A stretch of DNA of 64,000 nucleotides from Odontocerum albicorne (taxonomy: Eukaryota > Arthropoda > Insecta > Trichoptera > Odontoceridae), in contig OX463859.1 in assembly GCA_949825065.1 (NCBI GenBank), forward strand, positions 3,324,217 to 3,388,216. The letters run 5' to 3'. Shown here piece after piece: positions 32,925 to 44,304 of the stretch; the first letter of the stretch is position 1; every line of letters starts with the position of its first letter. The translations under genes were made by a program, and so were the position numbers. Below the pieces are notes generated by a model. It saw nothing but the letters and a program-made list of their open reading frames with translations. It did no database searches and was not told the origin of the DNA.

Positions 32925-33180
32925 TCGTAGATCTATCAATTATCACTGACGAAAACTAAGAACAATGTTGGACCGAGATGTGATCCTTGTGGAATACCTC
33001 TTGGATAGCAAAAGGTCAGATTTGAATATACCATAAGTTGAAAATTGTTATATGCTAGATAAGTTGTAAAGAACTGCAAAAGATCACTTGGAATACCCAG
33101 TTGATCAATTTTTGCTTGTAGAATTCTAATATTTACTCTATCAAAGTCTTCTGCAAGACGTGATGTTCAGATAATCAGCA
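32925..33180 (-). mobile_element. CR1/Jockey-type RT palm fragment
   Basis: The minus strand gives LAEDFDRVNIRILQAKIDQL, GIPSDLLQFFTTYLAYNNF and PRGIPQGSHLGPTLFLVFVS. These are the FDxVNHxIL and GVPQGSxLGPxLF motifs of CR1/Jockey RT in one open stretch of about 75 codons. Confidence 0.8.
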
Positions 33181-33487
33181 TCTAGCGAGATAGCGTGAAA
33201 TAAGTTAACACCATTAAGTTGGACTTAGTTGAATTGCTACATCGAAAGGCGTGCTGTTATAATATAATAGAAAAAGTGCTTTTGGATGGAGTTGAAGATA
33301 CGAGATAGTTTTAAAATCTAAAGACAATCTTGTTCACATATTTTTTTATTTATTTGTACAATCTAAAGTCAAAATATTCATAGCACTTGAAATAAAATTT
33401 AGCATGAATGTAAAATTAAAATTATAAATTAGGCGTGATTTTAATACAATGTATATAATTAAGATCCATTGCAATTTATTTTTATCA

Positions 33488-33690
33488 AACATTGTTTATT
33501 CCACTTTTTTGTAACGGTATAACCCTACCGGTTTCAAGGCTTTCACCTCATCTTCAGGGGAGCACAAACAAGACTTGTTTGTGCTCAGAATGACTCAGAA
33601 TGTCTCAGAAAACTTGTTTGTGGAATAAACAGTGTTTGATAAAAATAAATTACAATGTCTCTAAACCTCCACAACATTTATAAACAACAA
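33488..33690. repeat. Repeat X copy with an inverted terminal piece
   Basis: Begins ATCAAACATTGTTTATTCCA, runs through CCTACCGGTTTCAAGGC and CTTCAGGGGAGCACAAACAA, then carries an inverted GGAATAAACAGTGTTTGATA near 33613. The outer 20 bp therefore form an inverted repeat around the unit. Confidence 0.7.
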
Positions 33691-33694
33691 ATTA

Positions 33695-34300
33695 AGATAC
33701 AATATCATGTCACGTCATATTAAGCTGAATTGTTAATTGTATAATGAAAATGTCGTCTGAAATAAGTTAAATTAGTTTAAAGCACCACATTATAGAACAT
33801 TTAGCTTTATGGCTTGGAGATATTATAAATTAGTACGTAACATAAATAAATTCGATATTATATTTTTTGCCAAAAACCAGTCGGCATCGTTAATTTTAGA
33901 AAAAAAACCCTTTAAAAACACTTAATAACGATGATCTTGTTTCCAAGCTTTTAAAAAATTTAAGCTCGTATACGAATAAATTCCATAAATGGTTTGGTTT
34001 GTATGCAAGTATTATTTAGCCCCACACCCCGTTCCTGCTCGATTTTAAGTTGACGAATGCATCATGTGACAAATGATTAAGTCTAGAGTTCGATTTAATT
34101 GAGAATCTCTTTCTGCTGCATTTGATGTAGGTCTATCGGATGTGAGAGCTTCTGAATTTATTTTGAAGAGATTTCGCTCTCAATGGTTCGTAATATTCTC
34201 ATCTGGGATAGTCAAAAAATTATCTGTGTTCTGTCAATTGTATCGGCCCTGGTTTCGTTATTGTAAGTAATGATTGCCCTAATACATATATAAACACCAT
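33695..34300. other. No recognisable gene
   Basis: AT-rich sequence. A few words (CTGTCGAATG/GATGTGAGAG near 34135) resemble 63500-63540, so both may be old parts of the element that ends in repeat X. Confidence 0.4.
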
Positions 34301-34850
34301 CAAACCCCTGTCAGGGTAGACAGAGAGGACAGATCACCAGAACTTCCCATCACGCAATCCTACGATCTCTCGGATTTTCTAAGTTTTCTTCAAAAAAACA
34401 TTCACATAATCGAACTATCATTTCTTGATCTTTTTCTACTACGTCTTTCACTCACATTTGCTCTGTATATTTGTTTCGTAAGTCTTCTTCATTCATAAGT
34501 TCTACATGCCCAAACCATTGTAAATTGCTTCTTTTAATATTATGCAACATATCAGCTTTAAGTTCGCATTTGTCTCTTATAATTATAATATGTATTCTGT
34601 CATACATTGTCACTTCATGTATTATTCTCAGTGCACGCACTTCTACAGTAATTCTTCAGCTCCTATAAGTCTTTCTCCATGTCTACGTATCACTCCCATA
34701 CATCAAAGTTATTACTAAAATACTATTGTGGACTGTGATATTAGCAGAATTCGATACTGCCTTATTCGAACGTATTGTTTTAAGTGCCCCATTAGCTTTG
34801 TAGCTACGCGCTATTCGATAACTTGATACAAATATTATAAATTCAATCTT
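34300..34850 (-). mobile_element. LINE C-terminal region (NGALKTI / MYDRI family)
   Basis: The minus strand reads KANGALKTIRSNKAVSNSAN, VHNSILVITLMYGSDT, then MRALRIIHEVTMYDRIHI, IRDKCELKADML and LQWFGHVELMNEEDL. The 3' end with CTGTCTACCCTGACAGG is at 34310. This is the best-preserved copy of the family also seen at 11390, 22570, 53660, 54770 and 59180. Its 5' side stops at the mariner insertion at 34864. Confidence 0.78.
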
Positions 34851-34863
34851 TGATATCGAAGTA

Positions 34864-35614
34864 TTAGGTGTTACCATAAGTTGTGTCCGTTTTTTTTCAA
34901 ATTTAAAAATGAGCACCAAAAGTAAAACAAACTGGTAAAGGTTATACGTCATTCGAAAGAAAAAATTTTCCTCTACAAGATATTGTGTTTGCTTTTACGT
35001 TTCACATATTATTTTATTTGATTACAAACCTTCAAAATTGAATGTCAAGTAGACGAAAGTGAGCATTTTCGACACCTCCTTCTGTTCGCGTTCAATCGAG
35101 GGAATAAAGCTGCCAAAGCTGCTCGCGTTTGTGAAGTGTACGGTGAAGATCCTATGAATGAAAGGACAGCTCGTGGACGGTTTTTGCGTTTCAAAGACGG
35201 TAATTTCGACCTGAAAGACATGGAGCGTTCCGGACGACCAGTGAACTTCGATGAGGACCACTTAAACCATATTATTCATGAAGATCCCCTTCAAACCACT
35301 GTCAAATTGCCTGAGCAGATGAATTGTAGTCACATGACTGTATACCGCGATCTTAAATCAATGGGAAAAGTCCAGAAGTTCAGCGCTTGGGTTCCACATG
35401 TTTTGAGTAAAAACAACAAAAACCAACGTTCGACAATCGATTTGAAGGCTTGTAATCAAATAGAACAATATATGTAACGTAAAAGCAAACACAATAACTT
35501 GTAGAACAGAAAATTTTCTTTCGAATGACGTATAACCTTTACCATTTTGTTTTACTTTTGGTGCTCATTTTTAAATTGAAAAACAAAACGGGCACAACTT
35601 ATGTTAACACCCAA
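34864..35614 (+). mobile_element. Internally deleted mariner-type element with ~175-bp inverted repeats
   Basis: TA flanks both ends (34862-34863, 35615-35616). Termini TTAGGTGTTACCATAAGTTG and TTGGGTGTTAACATAAGTTG (complement) begin inverted repeats that stay alignable for about 175 bp. Between them, 35041-35430 encodes the mariner DNA-binding region: EHFRHLLLFAFNRGNKAAKA, VYGEDPMNERTARGRFLRFK, DMERSGRPVNFDEDHLN and SHMTVYRDLKSMGKVQK. A one-base shift occurs right after MSSRRK. The frame runs from WVPHVLSKNNKNQ straight into the right inverted repeat, so the DDD catalytic domain is deleted and the copy is non-autonomous. Confidence 0.88.
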
Positions 35615-35794
35615 TACAAGTGTTTTTTATTTTATTTTATTGTATAACAAAAAAACTAGGGATTTATAAATCTATCCAACAAAAAGAAGCAACAAGTGAA
35701 TTCAGTCAATCGTTATTGATCTTGAAAGTCCTTACTTTCTAAATTTTAATTTTATTTGTTGAATCCGCTAATCCCGACAGAAGTGTCGATAGTG

Positions 35795-36345
35795 GTGGAT
35801 AACATAGGCTTATCGTTGAGATTTGTCTCAGCATTGAAGGTACGATCCATTTAACATAAGTGGGAACATGAAGGCATGTTTGTTGAGAAAAGAGAAGAAA
35901 AAATAATTGCGGCATTTGGGGGAACAACGACAGATAAGAACGAGTTGATGAATTCTGGTATTTGTGAAATACTCGTATGTTCTCAGACGACGGTGTAGGG
36001 GGAACGAGGTATTGAACAACAAGTATCAACAGGAAACAAAGTCAACGGGGCACTAAAATATTGTACAATAATTCTAAACAAAAGTTACTAAAGTTATTGT
36101 TTACCACAGCGTTATAGTGCCAATATCGATGAATGGGAAAGAAAAATTGAGCGTAAAAATTTAAGAAAAAAGCTTAGTTAATGCAGTACAAACGCGTACA
36201 CGGAATAGAGTATGTGGTGTGTCAACGTATGACAGAATAAGACATTTAATTATTAAAGGTAAATGTGAGCTAAAAACTGATGCGGGGAAAAGGTGGGAAA
36301 CAACACGTTGAAGCGGTTTGGACACGTTAAACGGATGGGATACCT
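35795..36345 (+). mobile_element. Degenerate LINE RT/C-terminal segment, copy 2
   Basis: Homologous to 30610-31092 and extends about 30 bp further (AGCGGTTTGGACACGTTAAA, the WFGHV region). Frame broken by several stops. The short antisense frames here are shadows. Confidence 0.72.
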
Positions 36346-36454
36346 TTGATTGATGATATCTCACTTTTACTTTCATTATAAAGATGTTCATAAATTTCGT
36401 AAAGATGAATAATCGTTTGAATATTTTTTGAAAACATGTATCCTCCATTGTTTA

Positions 36455-36710
36455 CTTTTATTTGGTTGGTTGGAAGACCTTGCCGCTTGGCAATAAGACC
36501 ACCAGATAATTTTTTACAATGAGGTGTTAAATAAATAAATATAGAACTATAAATTGTAATGAAATAAAAAAATATTAACAAATAATGATTTTAATAATCT
36601 TTAGAATTATGTTACTCATTTTTTTATTTTCCTAGTTATTACCACCTGGCAATAAGCTCGCCAAATTATCCTGAAACGGATTCATAAATAAATAAATGTC
36701 GTGATAAGAA
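36455..36710 (+). repeat. Two successive SINE/LINE 3' tails
   Basis: 36460: TTTGGTTGGTTGGAAGACCT, TGCCGCTTGGCAATAAG and AATAAATAAATAT. 36630: TTATTACCACCTGGCAATAA and ATAAATAAATG. Both keep the hairpin and an AATA-type end, resembling the LINE rather than the SINE version of the tail. Confidence 0.65.
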
Positions 36711-36785
36711 AGTTTGGCTCTCTATCTTTTATGTTTATTCAAACAGAGCAATGTCGTGATGCGATGTATGAATCTGAAGTTGATG

Positions 36786-36885
36786 AATAAATGAATGAAT
36801 GAAATCCATTAAAAAGCAACAGCTTCCTGACAATAAATGAATGAATGAAATCCATTAAAAGCAACAGTTTGCTGACAATAAAACC
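36786..36885. repeat. 50-bp direct duplication
   Basis: AATGAATGAATGAAATCCAT to TGACAATAAA occurs twice in tandem (about 36788 and 36838) with two differences. Confidence 0.88.
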
Positions 36886-36889
36886 CAAA

Positions 36890-37585
36890 CATGTATAGAC
36901 GTCAATCATCTACATCCCACAATTTACCTTAATCGTGAGGAATTACTTTTCAAAATAAATATTTGATTTCGCGAATAACGTTTACTTATCAACACAAAAG
37001 AAGATGTGCTAGTTGTCATGTGTGTTTGATGGGATAAATCTTGTACCGTGTTCAAGAAATATTTTTACAAAATGTACGAGACAAAACACAAAAAAAAAGT
37101 TATTTCCTTGCGAAAAAAAACTTGAAGAGGTCGTGGGAGATATTAAAACGTTGTGTCGCAAAATGTGTTTTCGCATGTGTGTTTTGATCCAGTTTCATAA
37201 AATGTTGGCAAATAAAATTGATAAAAGCTTTCAGGAAATATTTAAAAATATCTTTCAGTGGAAAGAAATATATGATATATACAGAATATATTTAAAATGG
37301 AATAACATAAATAAATACAGAGTGCCAGTGAATGACTGATGCGAATGTTAATATTGCGATGAAGACTGGTAAGACATGGTTTTAATGTGTTTATGTTGTG
37401 TCATTATTTTTCAACGCCCGTGCTCTGTTTCCATATTAGTATGTTAGATTTATACCACACATATGTTACTCAAGAGAGATATTTTTAGATGTTTGGAAGA
37501 TTATGCAATTAAATATTATATACATAATATTATACGCCTAAAAACTAAACAAATGTGTCTTATATGTAAGGATTTTGTATAATAT
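36890..37585. other. No recognisable gene
   Basis: The 108-codon frame 37013-37339 (+) is Cys/Lys-rich but matches nothing I know and has no splice or promoter context. Confidence 0.45.
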
Positions 37586-37587
37586 TG

Positions 37588-37750
37588 TAATTTGTTTTAT
37601 CAAACACTGTTTATTCAACTTTTTGTAACGGTATAACCCTACCGGGTTCAAGGCTTTCACCTCATCATCAGGGGAGCACAAGCATTGTGCTTTACTATCT
37701 TTAAATCTCCTCAATGTGAATGCCTTAACTATAAATAATATATTGTATAA
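37588..37750 (-). repeat. Repeat X copy
   Basis: TTTTATCAAACACTGTTTAT, CGGTATAACCCTACCGGGTT, CACCTCATCATCAGGGGAGC and GAATGCCTTAACTATAAATA. This is the clearest full consensus-like copy. Confidence 0.72.
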
Positions 37751-37764
37751 TAGTTTCGTTATAT

Positions 37765-37835
37765 TACAACACATCAGGTTTATTGCAATGTGACAATTTC
37801 TTCCAACTAAAAAGAAAGTTGTGAAGACGCCTTAT
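37765..37835 (-). repeat. SINE/LINE 3'-tail copy
   Basis: CATCAGGTTTATTGCAATGT then TTCTTCCAACTAAAAAG; the hairpin is weakened. Confidence 0.5.
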
Positions 37836-37899
37836 GGGAAAACCTGACTGGAATCATGTTTTTTAACCGTTGCAATACTTGCATAATTAATCCGTACAG

Positions 37900-37950
37900 T
37901 TTAACGCGGTTATGACCGCGGTTATGAACGCGGTTATGACCGCGTTCATA
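37900..37950. repeat. GC-rich 12-bp palindromic repeat (GCGGTTATGACC)n
   Basis: Four consecutive units (CGCGGTTATGACCGCGGTTA, then TGAACGCGGTTATGACCGCG) form overlapping inverted repeats ACGCGGTCATAACCGCGT in a strongly AT-rich surrounding. Confidence 0.85.
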
Positions 37951-38423
37951 TTGTTATGCTTATTTTTTTCATTTGACATTTATTTAGGCTTTATTTTTAA
38001 TTAGTATTGTACATCTCTGCAGAAGATGATGAACATTTTTGTAATTTGTAAACATTTTGTATGCGTCGCATGTAACTTGTTTTGTGTCGAGTTCTGGTGT
38101 GGTGTTTTTAAGTAATCGAAACTTATTTAACCTGTTCACCGCGTTAAAAATCACATTCCACGAATCCTGTGCGCGGCACAATTTCAGCGTTTTTTAATTT
38201 TTAAGTTTAAACACATATTTTGTTTAGAACTACTGATATTTGATTACAACACCAAGTAAACATGACACTTAAGTAATTTTCTGATAATAAATAATAGTCA
38301 TTACTCTTAAGGAGACTCATTAAATAAAGGAGATAAACTTAACATTACGTAAAATAAACAAAGGAATGCTACGATCAAAGCAATGCTTCATGACACTCAC
38401 CCAATCAAATGCATATAACACTA

Positions 38424-38484
38424 GTAATGTTTATTTACGTAAGAGAGACTTAGTAATGTTTATTTACGTAAGAGAGACTCATCG
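38424..38484. repeat. 31-bp direct duplication
   Basis: TAATGTTTATTTACGTAAGA then GAGACT occurs twice in tandem. The following GGACTCGATCCGCG resembles an inverted B box, so this may be old SINE DNA. Confidence 0.8.
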
Positions 38485-38834
38485 CAGGACTCGATCCGCG
38501 TGACAGGTCGTTAATGCTGGAAATATTGAGAAACCAAAAAAGTTCGGCGCTCTGTTTATTCAACAATATCTCATAAACTAATATATTATTTGACAAGGTT
38601 TTCAGAGATGTCGCTAGAATAAAGATTATTTTAAATTTTAGTTCAATTTTTATTCCGGTTTTGTGTCATTTTTTTTAAGTATTTGTGATTTGAAACTTGG
38701 ATTGTCGTCAGATCACAGGCGTTTGTGTATACCAAAGTTAAAAATAGGGCATATTACTTGCATAAAGGAAATTTTTCTGTTGATACTTCAACATTTCAAT
38801 GATACTATTCTGATTTATTCTTTTTCTTTCCAGT

Positions 38835-38882
38835 GTCATGTCAGGTCCCCCTAACGTTGACTATCACCTGAGAGTAGGCCAT
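38835..38882 (-). mobile_element. 3' tip of the SWLRNIRDW LINE family
   Basis: TGTCATGTCAGGTCCCCCTA, then GACTATCACCTGAGAGTAGG is the complement of the terminal coding end seen at 9160-9200 and 42945-42975. Confidence 0.7.
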
Positions 38883-39109
38883 GGAGGTTGTTAAGATTGT
38901 GGTGAAGTAGTAATTATATGTATGTGCGTAAAAGTTTGGGATTTCAGTATGTGTTAGGAAGTAAATACCAAGTGTTAGTGTTTTGGCTGAGTGTTTTAGT
39001 ATTTAGGGCAGGTACGTGAAATTTGTGATTAAATAATGAGAAGCTTTCGTCACAGGCTTTACAAAGTGAAGTGTTTCTCTATTTCTACAAAATGAACGAG
39101 TTTAAATAA

Positions 39110-40633
39110 ATAAAAATAAATAAATAATATGTTTATTGATAGCAACATAGTATGTACAGATTATATTTAAATAACTTTTCTAAAACACATAAATTGCAGA
39201 TAATACATTAAATACAGAAGCTATCAAAAGGTCTGGGCTCATCTAATAGCTTCCCCTCGGCCAAGATACACCCCACCAATATAAGGCGAACATAGCCACG
39301 GGGACACCAGATGTTTTTCAGCCCACACCCTTGAACACGTAGAATAAGAATATATAAAAAAAAAACAGAAAATAAATAGATGACAAAAAAAATACATTCA
39401 AGAGAGAAGACACTAAAAGGTCCGGGCTCATCCCACAAACATTCCCGCGGCCGAGATACACCCCACCAATGTAAGGCGAGCCCGACCGCAAGGGCATCAG
39501 GGGGCTTCCATCCCACACCCCCGCATATCAAGATTAAAGAACAAATAGAAAAAAAAGGAACAAAAACGTATGGCAGAAAACCAAATAAAAAGTAAACCCA
39601 CATATATCACCTCAGGTTAACTGTCAGCAAGAGCGAGACAAAAAAAAAAGAAAAGCCTCAAAGGAGTCCAAATTTTACATAATGACAAATGGGAAGTGAG
39701 ATAGTTGAGACAACATTGAAATAGTTAGACAGTAATACATTGAAATAGATAAGCAGTTTTAAAAGAATGAATGAGGAAATAACGCACAAACACGTATGCA
39801 CAATCCTCGATTCACTACCAGCGAAAAGAGAGAAAATAAGAAAAGAAAATCAAACAAGAGACCCATTAACCACTGAGAAACCCATTAACAACCCAGAAAA
39901 TAACACTTTAGAGCATCTCTGAAGGTATAACTATTCACCCGCTCCTTCAAGGCCTGGGGCAACTCATTCCAGCATTTGCTGGCTGAGTATGAGAAGGATC
40001 CCCTGAACAGTGTTAGATTATGGTTTGGGATAAGTAAAAGAGTCTCTCTGCCTCTAGTTTCGTAGCTGTGAAAGTTTCTAGCCCAATTCAGTTTTTCGAA
40101 GAGATAAATGTCATTTTTGTACTGGTAATTTTATGCATGAGTACGCTTAAGTGAAGAAACCGTCTTTGTTTCATGTCAATAGTTTTAAAAGCTCTGAAAA
40201 AAGGGGTGATGTGTCCTCTGGGGGGAATGTTGAAACAATACCTACAGTAAGCATTTTGTAATCTTTGCAATTTCTTTTCGGTTCTCCTTAGAAGGCACGG
40301 TCCATAGATGCAATCACCATATTCGACTATTGGGATAATGAGCGCGTCGATTATTCTACGTCTTGCCTCAATCGACAGGTTTCGATGGATGCGATAAATA
40401 TTTTTAAGCCGCGAAAAAACCCATTGTAATTTAGTTTTAACGTGAGCCTCGAATCTTAAGTCATATTCCATATACACACCTAAATTACACACCACGCTCT
40501 CTGTAGGCACAGTCGCGTTTCCAATCTTTATTTCCAAAGGCTCGTTTCGCTGTAGTTGTAGTTTAAAGTTCGATCGATAATACTGAATCAAGTATTTTAT
40601 AATGAATGTGAAGAAATTATTAAAAAAAGTCAT
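39110..40633 (-). mobile_element. CR1-like LINE family A (RT C-terminus + 3' UTR)
   Basis: The minus frame 40633-40088 reads VCNLGVYMEYDLRFEAHVKT, RLKNIYRIHRNLSIEARRRI, PIVEYGDCIYGP and LQNAYCRYCFNIPPRGHITP. This is the CR1-type thumb and C-terminal domain. A single frameshift near 40090 leads to LFEKLNWARNFHSYETRGRE, then FRGSFSYSASKCWNELPQAL and SYTFRDALKCYF ending about 39895. This is the usual CR1 C-terminal end. The remaining 790 bp is 3' UTR shared with copies at 22420, 25055 and 27906, ending near 39110 with an AAAT-type tail. 5' truncated. Confidence 0.85.
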
Positions 40634-40934
40634 GGGGAAGAAAGGTCAGAAAATATGGTAAGATTAAGAGAATACAACGCAACAAAGAGCGATGTTGAAG
40701 AAACGCAAGATATACGCCGTGATAAAAAACTATAGCGCGTTGTCTTCCAGGTTTATCTCAACAGGAAAACAACGTGATGTATGAATTTAGGCACAAATAC
40801 ATACATACGTATCATCAAACCATTAATTCCTGCCGTGGTAGGTAGACAATACAGAGCGCCAGACTTTCCTACTTCGAAATAAATCATTCGTCCCTTCCTC
40901 ATTCAAATATAGGGTGTTTTTTGGGTGTCATAAG

Positions 40935-40992
40935 ATTTTGAATTGGCCGCCAAGATCGTGCGATTTAACGCCTCTGGATCATGTGGTAATCT
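40935..40992 (+). mobile_element. IS630-type transposase scrap
   Basis: The plus strand reads KILNWPPRSCDLTPLDHV, the NWPPRSxDLTPLDxFLW motif around the second catalytic Asp of DUF4817-associated transposases. A SINE copy abuts it on the right. Confidence 0.68.
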
Positions 40993-41142
40993 CTTCTAAC
41001 CAATCAGAAAGATGTTTTAATGGGCCCTAAGTGAAAAACAGACTGAATCTTATTTAAAAAAATCTGGGTTCCAGCAGGGATCGAACCCGCAACCTCCGAA
41101 TTGGCAGACAAGCGTCTTACCACCAGACCACAACCTTCAAAT
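40978..41142 (-). mobile_element. tRNA-derived SINE
   Basis: In complement: CTGGTGGTAAGACGCTTGTC (A box region), the B box GGTTCGATCCC, then the AGATTTTTTTAAATAAGA linker and TCTGATTGGTTAGAAGAGAT tail. The 3' tip is cut at the transposase scrap. Confidence 0.78.
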
Positions 41143-41229
41143 TCAATCAAATATTTTTTATAAACTTTATTAATCCTAGTAAAAACAATTTGCCCCTTCT
41201 CATTTTTTGCCAATAAATTACAAGCTTTG

Positions 41230-41560
41230 TCATGTCTATATAATAAGACTCAGGCGGATTAGAATCAAATAATTATTTAAAGCATTTTCTGTTACTTCTC
41301 TGGTATTCAGTTGTTTATTGTTTTTTTTTTTCTGCCGAAAATATTTATTACAAAGGTGAAAACCAGTTGGCTGTAGATCGGGTGAGTAAGGCGGATAAGG
41401 CAATGTTTCGTAGCTCAACTCGTTAGTTTTGTTGATTGAGATTAGTACTATTATATTAAGCAATGTATCTTGACGAGACTTACGTCTCAGTTCCTAAACT
41501 TTTTGATCCATTGTCGCACCGTTCGTTCAAAAGTAGTCCATTCATCCGATGTTTGGTAAA
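41230..41560 (-). pseudogene. Mariner-type transposase C-terminal fragment
   Basis: The minus frame 41463-41236 reads ELSYETLPYPPYSPDLQPTG, FHLCNKYFRQKK and REVTENALNNYL. This is the HPPYSPDLxPTDYHLF motif with the following C-terminal helix of mariner transposases. The Asp of PTDY is a Gly here (PTGF), so it is inactive. The upstream catalytic region is decayed. Confidence 0.78.
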
Positions 41561-41814
41561 CCTTTAATGAAATCAGAGATAGATAATACTTAAGTTTAAA
41601 TTCATGTGAAAAAAAACACGTAATTCTTATTTTTTTAATCCAATTTCGAAGAACTAAAGTAATACGAATTAAACGCTTTACTCAATAAAAAATATAACAC
41701 AATCCTAACTGTCAAACAAAAACTAGGGAACAAATATTTCCTGGCAAAAAAAAACTAATATTTTCTAGAAAAGAACGTTTGAAATGATAATCGAATTTTT
41801 GGAACAACTTCATT

Positions 41815-41935
41815 GTGAAAAATGGGTGCCAGTGGGAATTGAACGTACAACTTCCAGATCGGAAGACAGATTTGTTGATAACTGGAATACGGAGGTCATT
41901 GTATTGTCAACTAGGTCACGGAGGTCATATATAAG
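41815..41935 (-). mobile_element. Degenerate tRNA-derived SINE head(s)
   Basis: GGTGCCAGTGGGAATTGAAC, then ACTTCCAGATCGGAAGACAG and TAGGTCACGGAGGTC: the complement of the SINE head with an extra partial duplication of its A-box end. Confidence 0.55.
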
Positions 41936-41999
41936 GTATTGTAAAAGGCAAAATGAGAACAGTTGAAAACTATAAAAAAACCAGGTGCTATTTGTTCAG

Positions 42000-42760
42000 C
42001 TGTTAACTTTTCAGGTTTAGCTATTTTCAGAGGGTGGCCGGGCTGCCTTGAAAGTTTTATCTTGTCTGCCGGAAGAGAGGCTTTGCAGGCAGACATTAAG
42101 GGTTGATGTGGGGGTAAATAGACAGAACAATACTAAGCTATTTGCGCCTACAACTTAGTAGAGTAAACATTATATGTTAAATTTAATGACATACCTACCC
42201 GCGTATTATAAAGACGGGTTTGAGGGAAGAAAGGGTGAGATAGAAAATGAAGTTATCAGTTGTGTAACTTTTAACTTTATACCAAAGTTTAGTGGACCAA
42301 CAAATAGCAGAAAGTATTCAGCAAACTTTTGTTTTCCTCAAGTTATTTCGAAAAACTAACAATCTTTTAACGAAGATTTCTGTTTTAATTTCAAGGGACT
42401 ATTTAATTGTATATAGTATTTAATAATAAATTGTACTTTTTAGCATATCTGATCTGATGTTCCAGAAAGGTTAGTGATAATTCCAGAAAATTTGGGACGA
42501 CGAGTAGGTACAGAAGTCACGGGTCGTCATCGCATGTGTTGACCATCTACCCTGCACTTGAAGAGGCAACAACCCTCGAACAAGTCTAATGCGTATAATT
42601 ATTTGTTGTTAGAAGAATTCTTTCATCATATCGTTAATTTTTTTTGTTTTACTGGAAATACATACATTCCTATTACACGTGTTTCTACCTTTCATCTTGA
42701 GGCTCTCATCAAGTGAAATGAATTATATATGGAAGAAACTCATATCGTGAGTATTAATTT
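42000..42760. other. No recognisable gene
   Basis: Short frames only (for example 42174-42359 +). No recognisable motif or repeat. Confidence 0.45.
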
Positions 42761-42764
42761 ATTA

Positions 42765-43000
42765 GTATTAAGTAAGTTTCCAGTGCCATAAAACTCCACC
42801 CAGCTAAGGGAAGGTAACCCCAACTGAAAATCCTCCAGAGAAGGAAAGGGGAAACCACTCTGGATATCCCTCCCAAGGAAATCACTATGAAGGCGTTGAA
42901 GATCTTTTTCGGTCTGCCGGGGACAAAAATGCCTACTTTCAGGTGATATTCAACGTTGGGGGGACCTGACAGACATTGGGAGGAAGAAGAAGAAGTGAAT
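42765..43000 (+). mobile_element. LINE 3' end (SWLRNIRDW family, variant)
   Basis: GGCGTTGAAGATCTTTTTCG, TCTGCCGGGGACAAAAATGC, then TCAACGTTGGGGGGACCTGA matches the last coding bases of the 9.1-kb copy. The preceding 100 bp (CTCCAGAGAAGGAAAGGGGA) differs, so it is a related subfamily. Confidence 0.72.
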
Positions 43001-43200
43001 AACAAAGTAATTTTATAATTAAAAATTCTAATTTCGAGTTCAACAAAGGAATGAATTGGACAGGCAGCAGAATTTCCGCCTGAAGACAGCCTCAAGATAG
43101 GAAGTAGATACACGTGTCGCGAAGATTAATGTCATTACTGGAATAAACTAATTAATTAAAAGTAATACAATACATATAAGGAAAATTTAAACAAATTATT

Positions 43201-43478
43201 TCTCACTAACTCAGTTCGTTAACACGACATCGAAAAGAATCGTGTGCGAGTGCTGGTGTTCTCACTAACTCAGTTCGTGAACACGACATCGAAAAGAATC
43301 GTGTGCGAGTGCTGGTGTTCTCACTAACTCAGTTCGTGAACACGACATCGAAAAGAATCGTGTGCGAGTGCTGGTGTTCTCACTAACTCAGTTTGTGAAC
43401 ATGACATCGAAAATAATCGTGTGCGTTTGCTGGTGTTCTCACTTACTCAGTTCGTGAACACGACATCGAAAAGAATCT
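43201..43478. repeat. 59-bp tandem repeat, about 4.7 copies
   Basis: Units start at 43201, 43260, 43319, 43378 and 43437 (TCTCACTAACTCAGTTCGT). The first three are almost identical; the fourth carries several changes. The last copy is cut off at ATCGAAAAGAATC. No coding or mobile-element feature explains it. Confidence 0.95.
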
Positions 43479-43479
43479 C

Positions 43480-44035
43480 TCAATACACGCAGTCGTAAAT
43501 AATTATCCGGAGAATAATGAAAAAAAATGTCAATAAAGTATTTTTTGTTTGCAATGTATGTAATATATGAAAAAACAGGTGAGTAGATCTTTTTTACACT
43601 TAAGAAGTCAGTAACCAAGTTTTTAAAAATATGACATAGAGTTATGAACAAAATCCATGATCCTTGCAATAAAGGTGTTGTAGAAATCTCTTTTGGACTC
43701 AATTAACTATCGACGATTGGTTTATTAGAAAAAAAGAGTACTAAATTGACCGCTGACTTTGTTTTTTACAGCAAAACGCTTTTCAATATATTCCTCTATC
43801 TAATCATCTCTCATACGCAAGAACTCCTCAAATAGAAATATTTTTATATAGTGGATATTTTATAGAGTAAAAGCGCTTTAAACAGAGCTTCCTAAACTTT
43901 TTGTGCTTATGAATAAGTTTTTTTCGTGAAATTAGATATCACTTAAAAACAGAGCCCAAATATATTTTTTTATATTTTTACACTGAATAAATAAGAAAAT
44001 ATGATAGAATAAAAAAAAGTAACTAAACAGAATTA
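43480..44035. other. No recognisable gene
   Basis: AT-rich. 43655-43700 (GTAGAAATCTCTTTTGGACT) is a small piece similar to the end of repeat W at 30450. Confidence 0.45.
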
Positions 44036-44037
44036 CA

Positions 44038-44295
<258 letters not shown>

Positions 44296-44304
44296 TCATC
44301 ATTG

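Noticed and set aside
37013..37339. A 108-codon open frame (+)
   Set aside because: No recognisable motif, AT-driven codon use, no splice or promoter context; not reported as a gene.
43201..43478. CRISPR-like array
   Set aside because: The 59-bp units are contiguous with no unique spacers, and the genome is eukaryotic.
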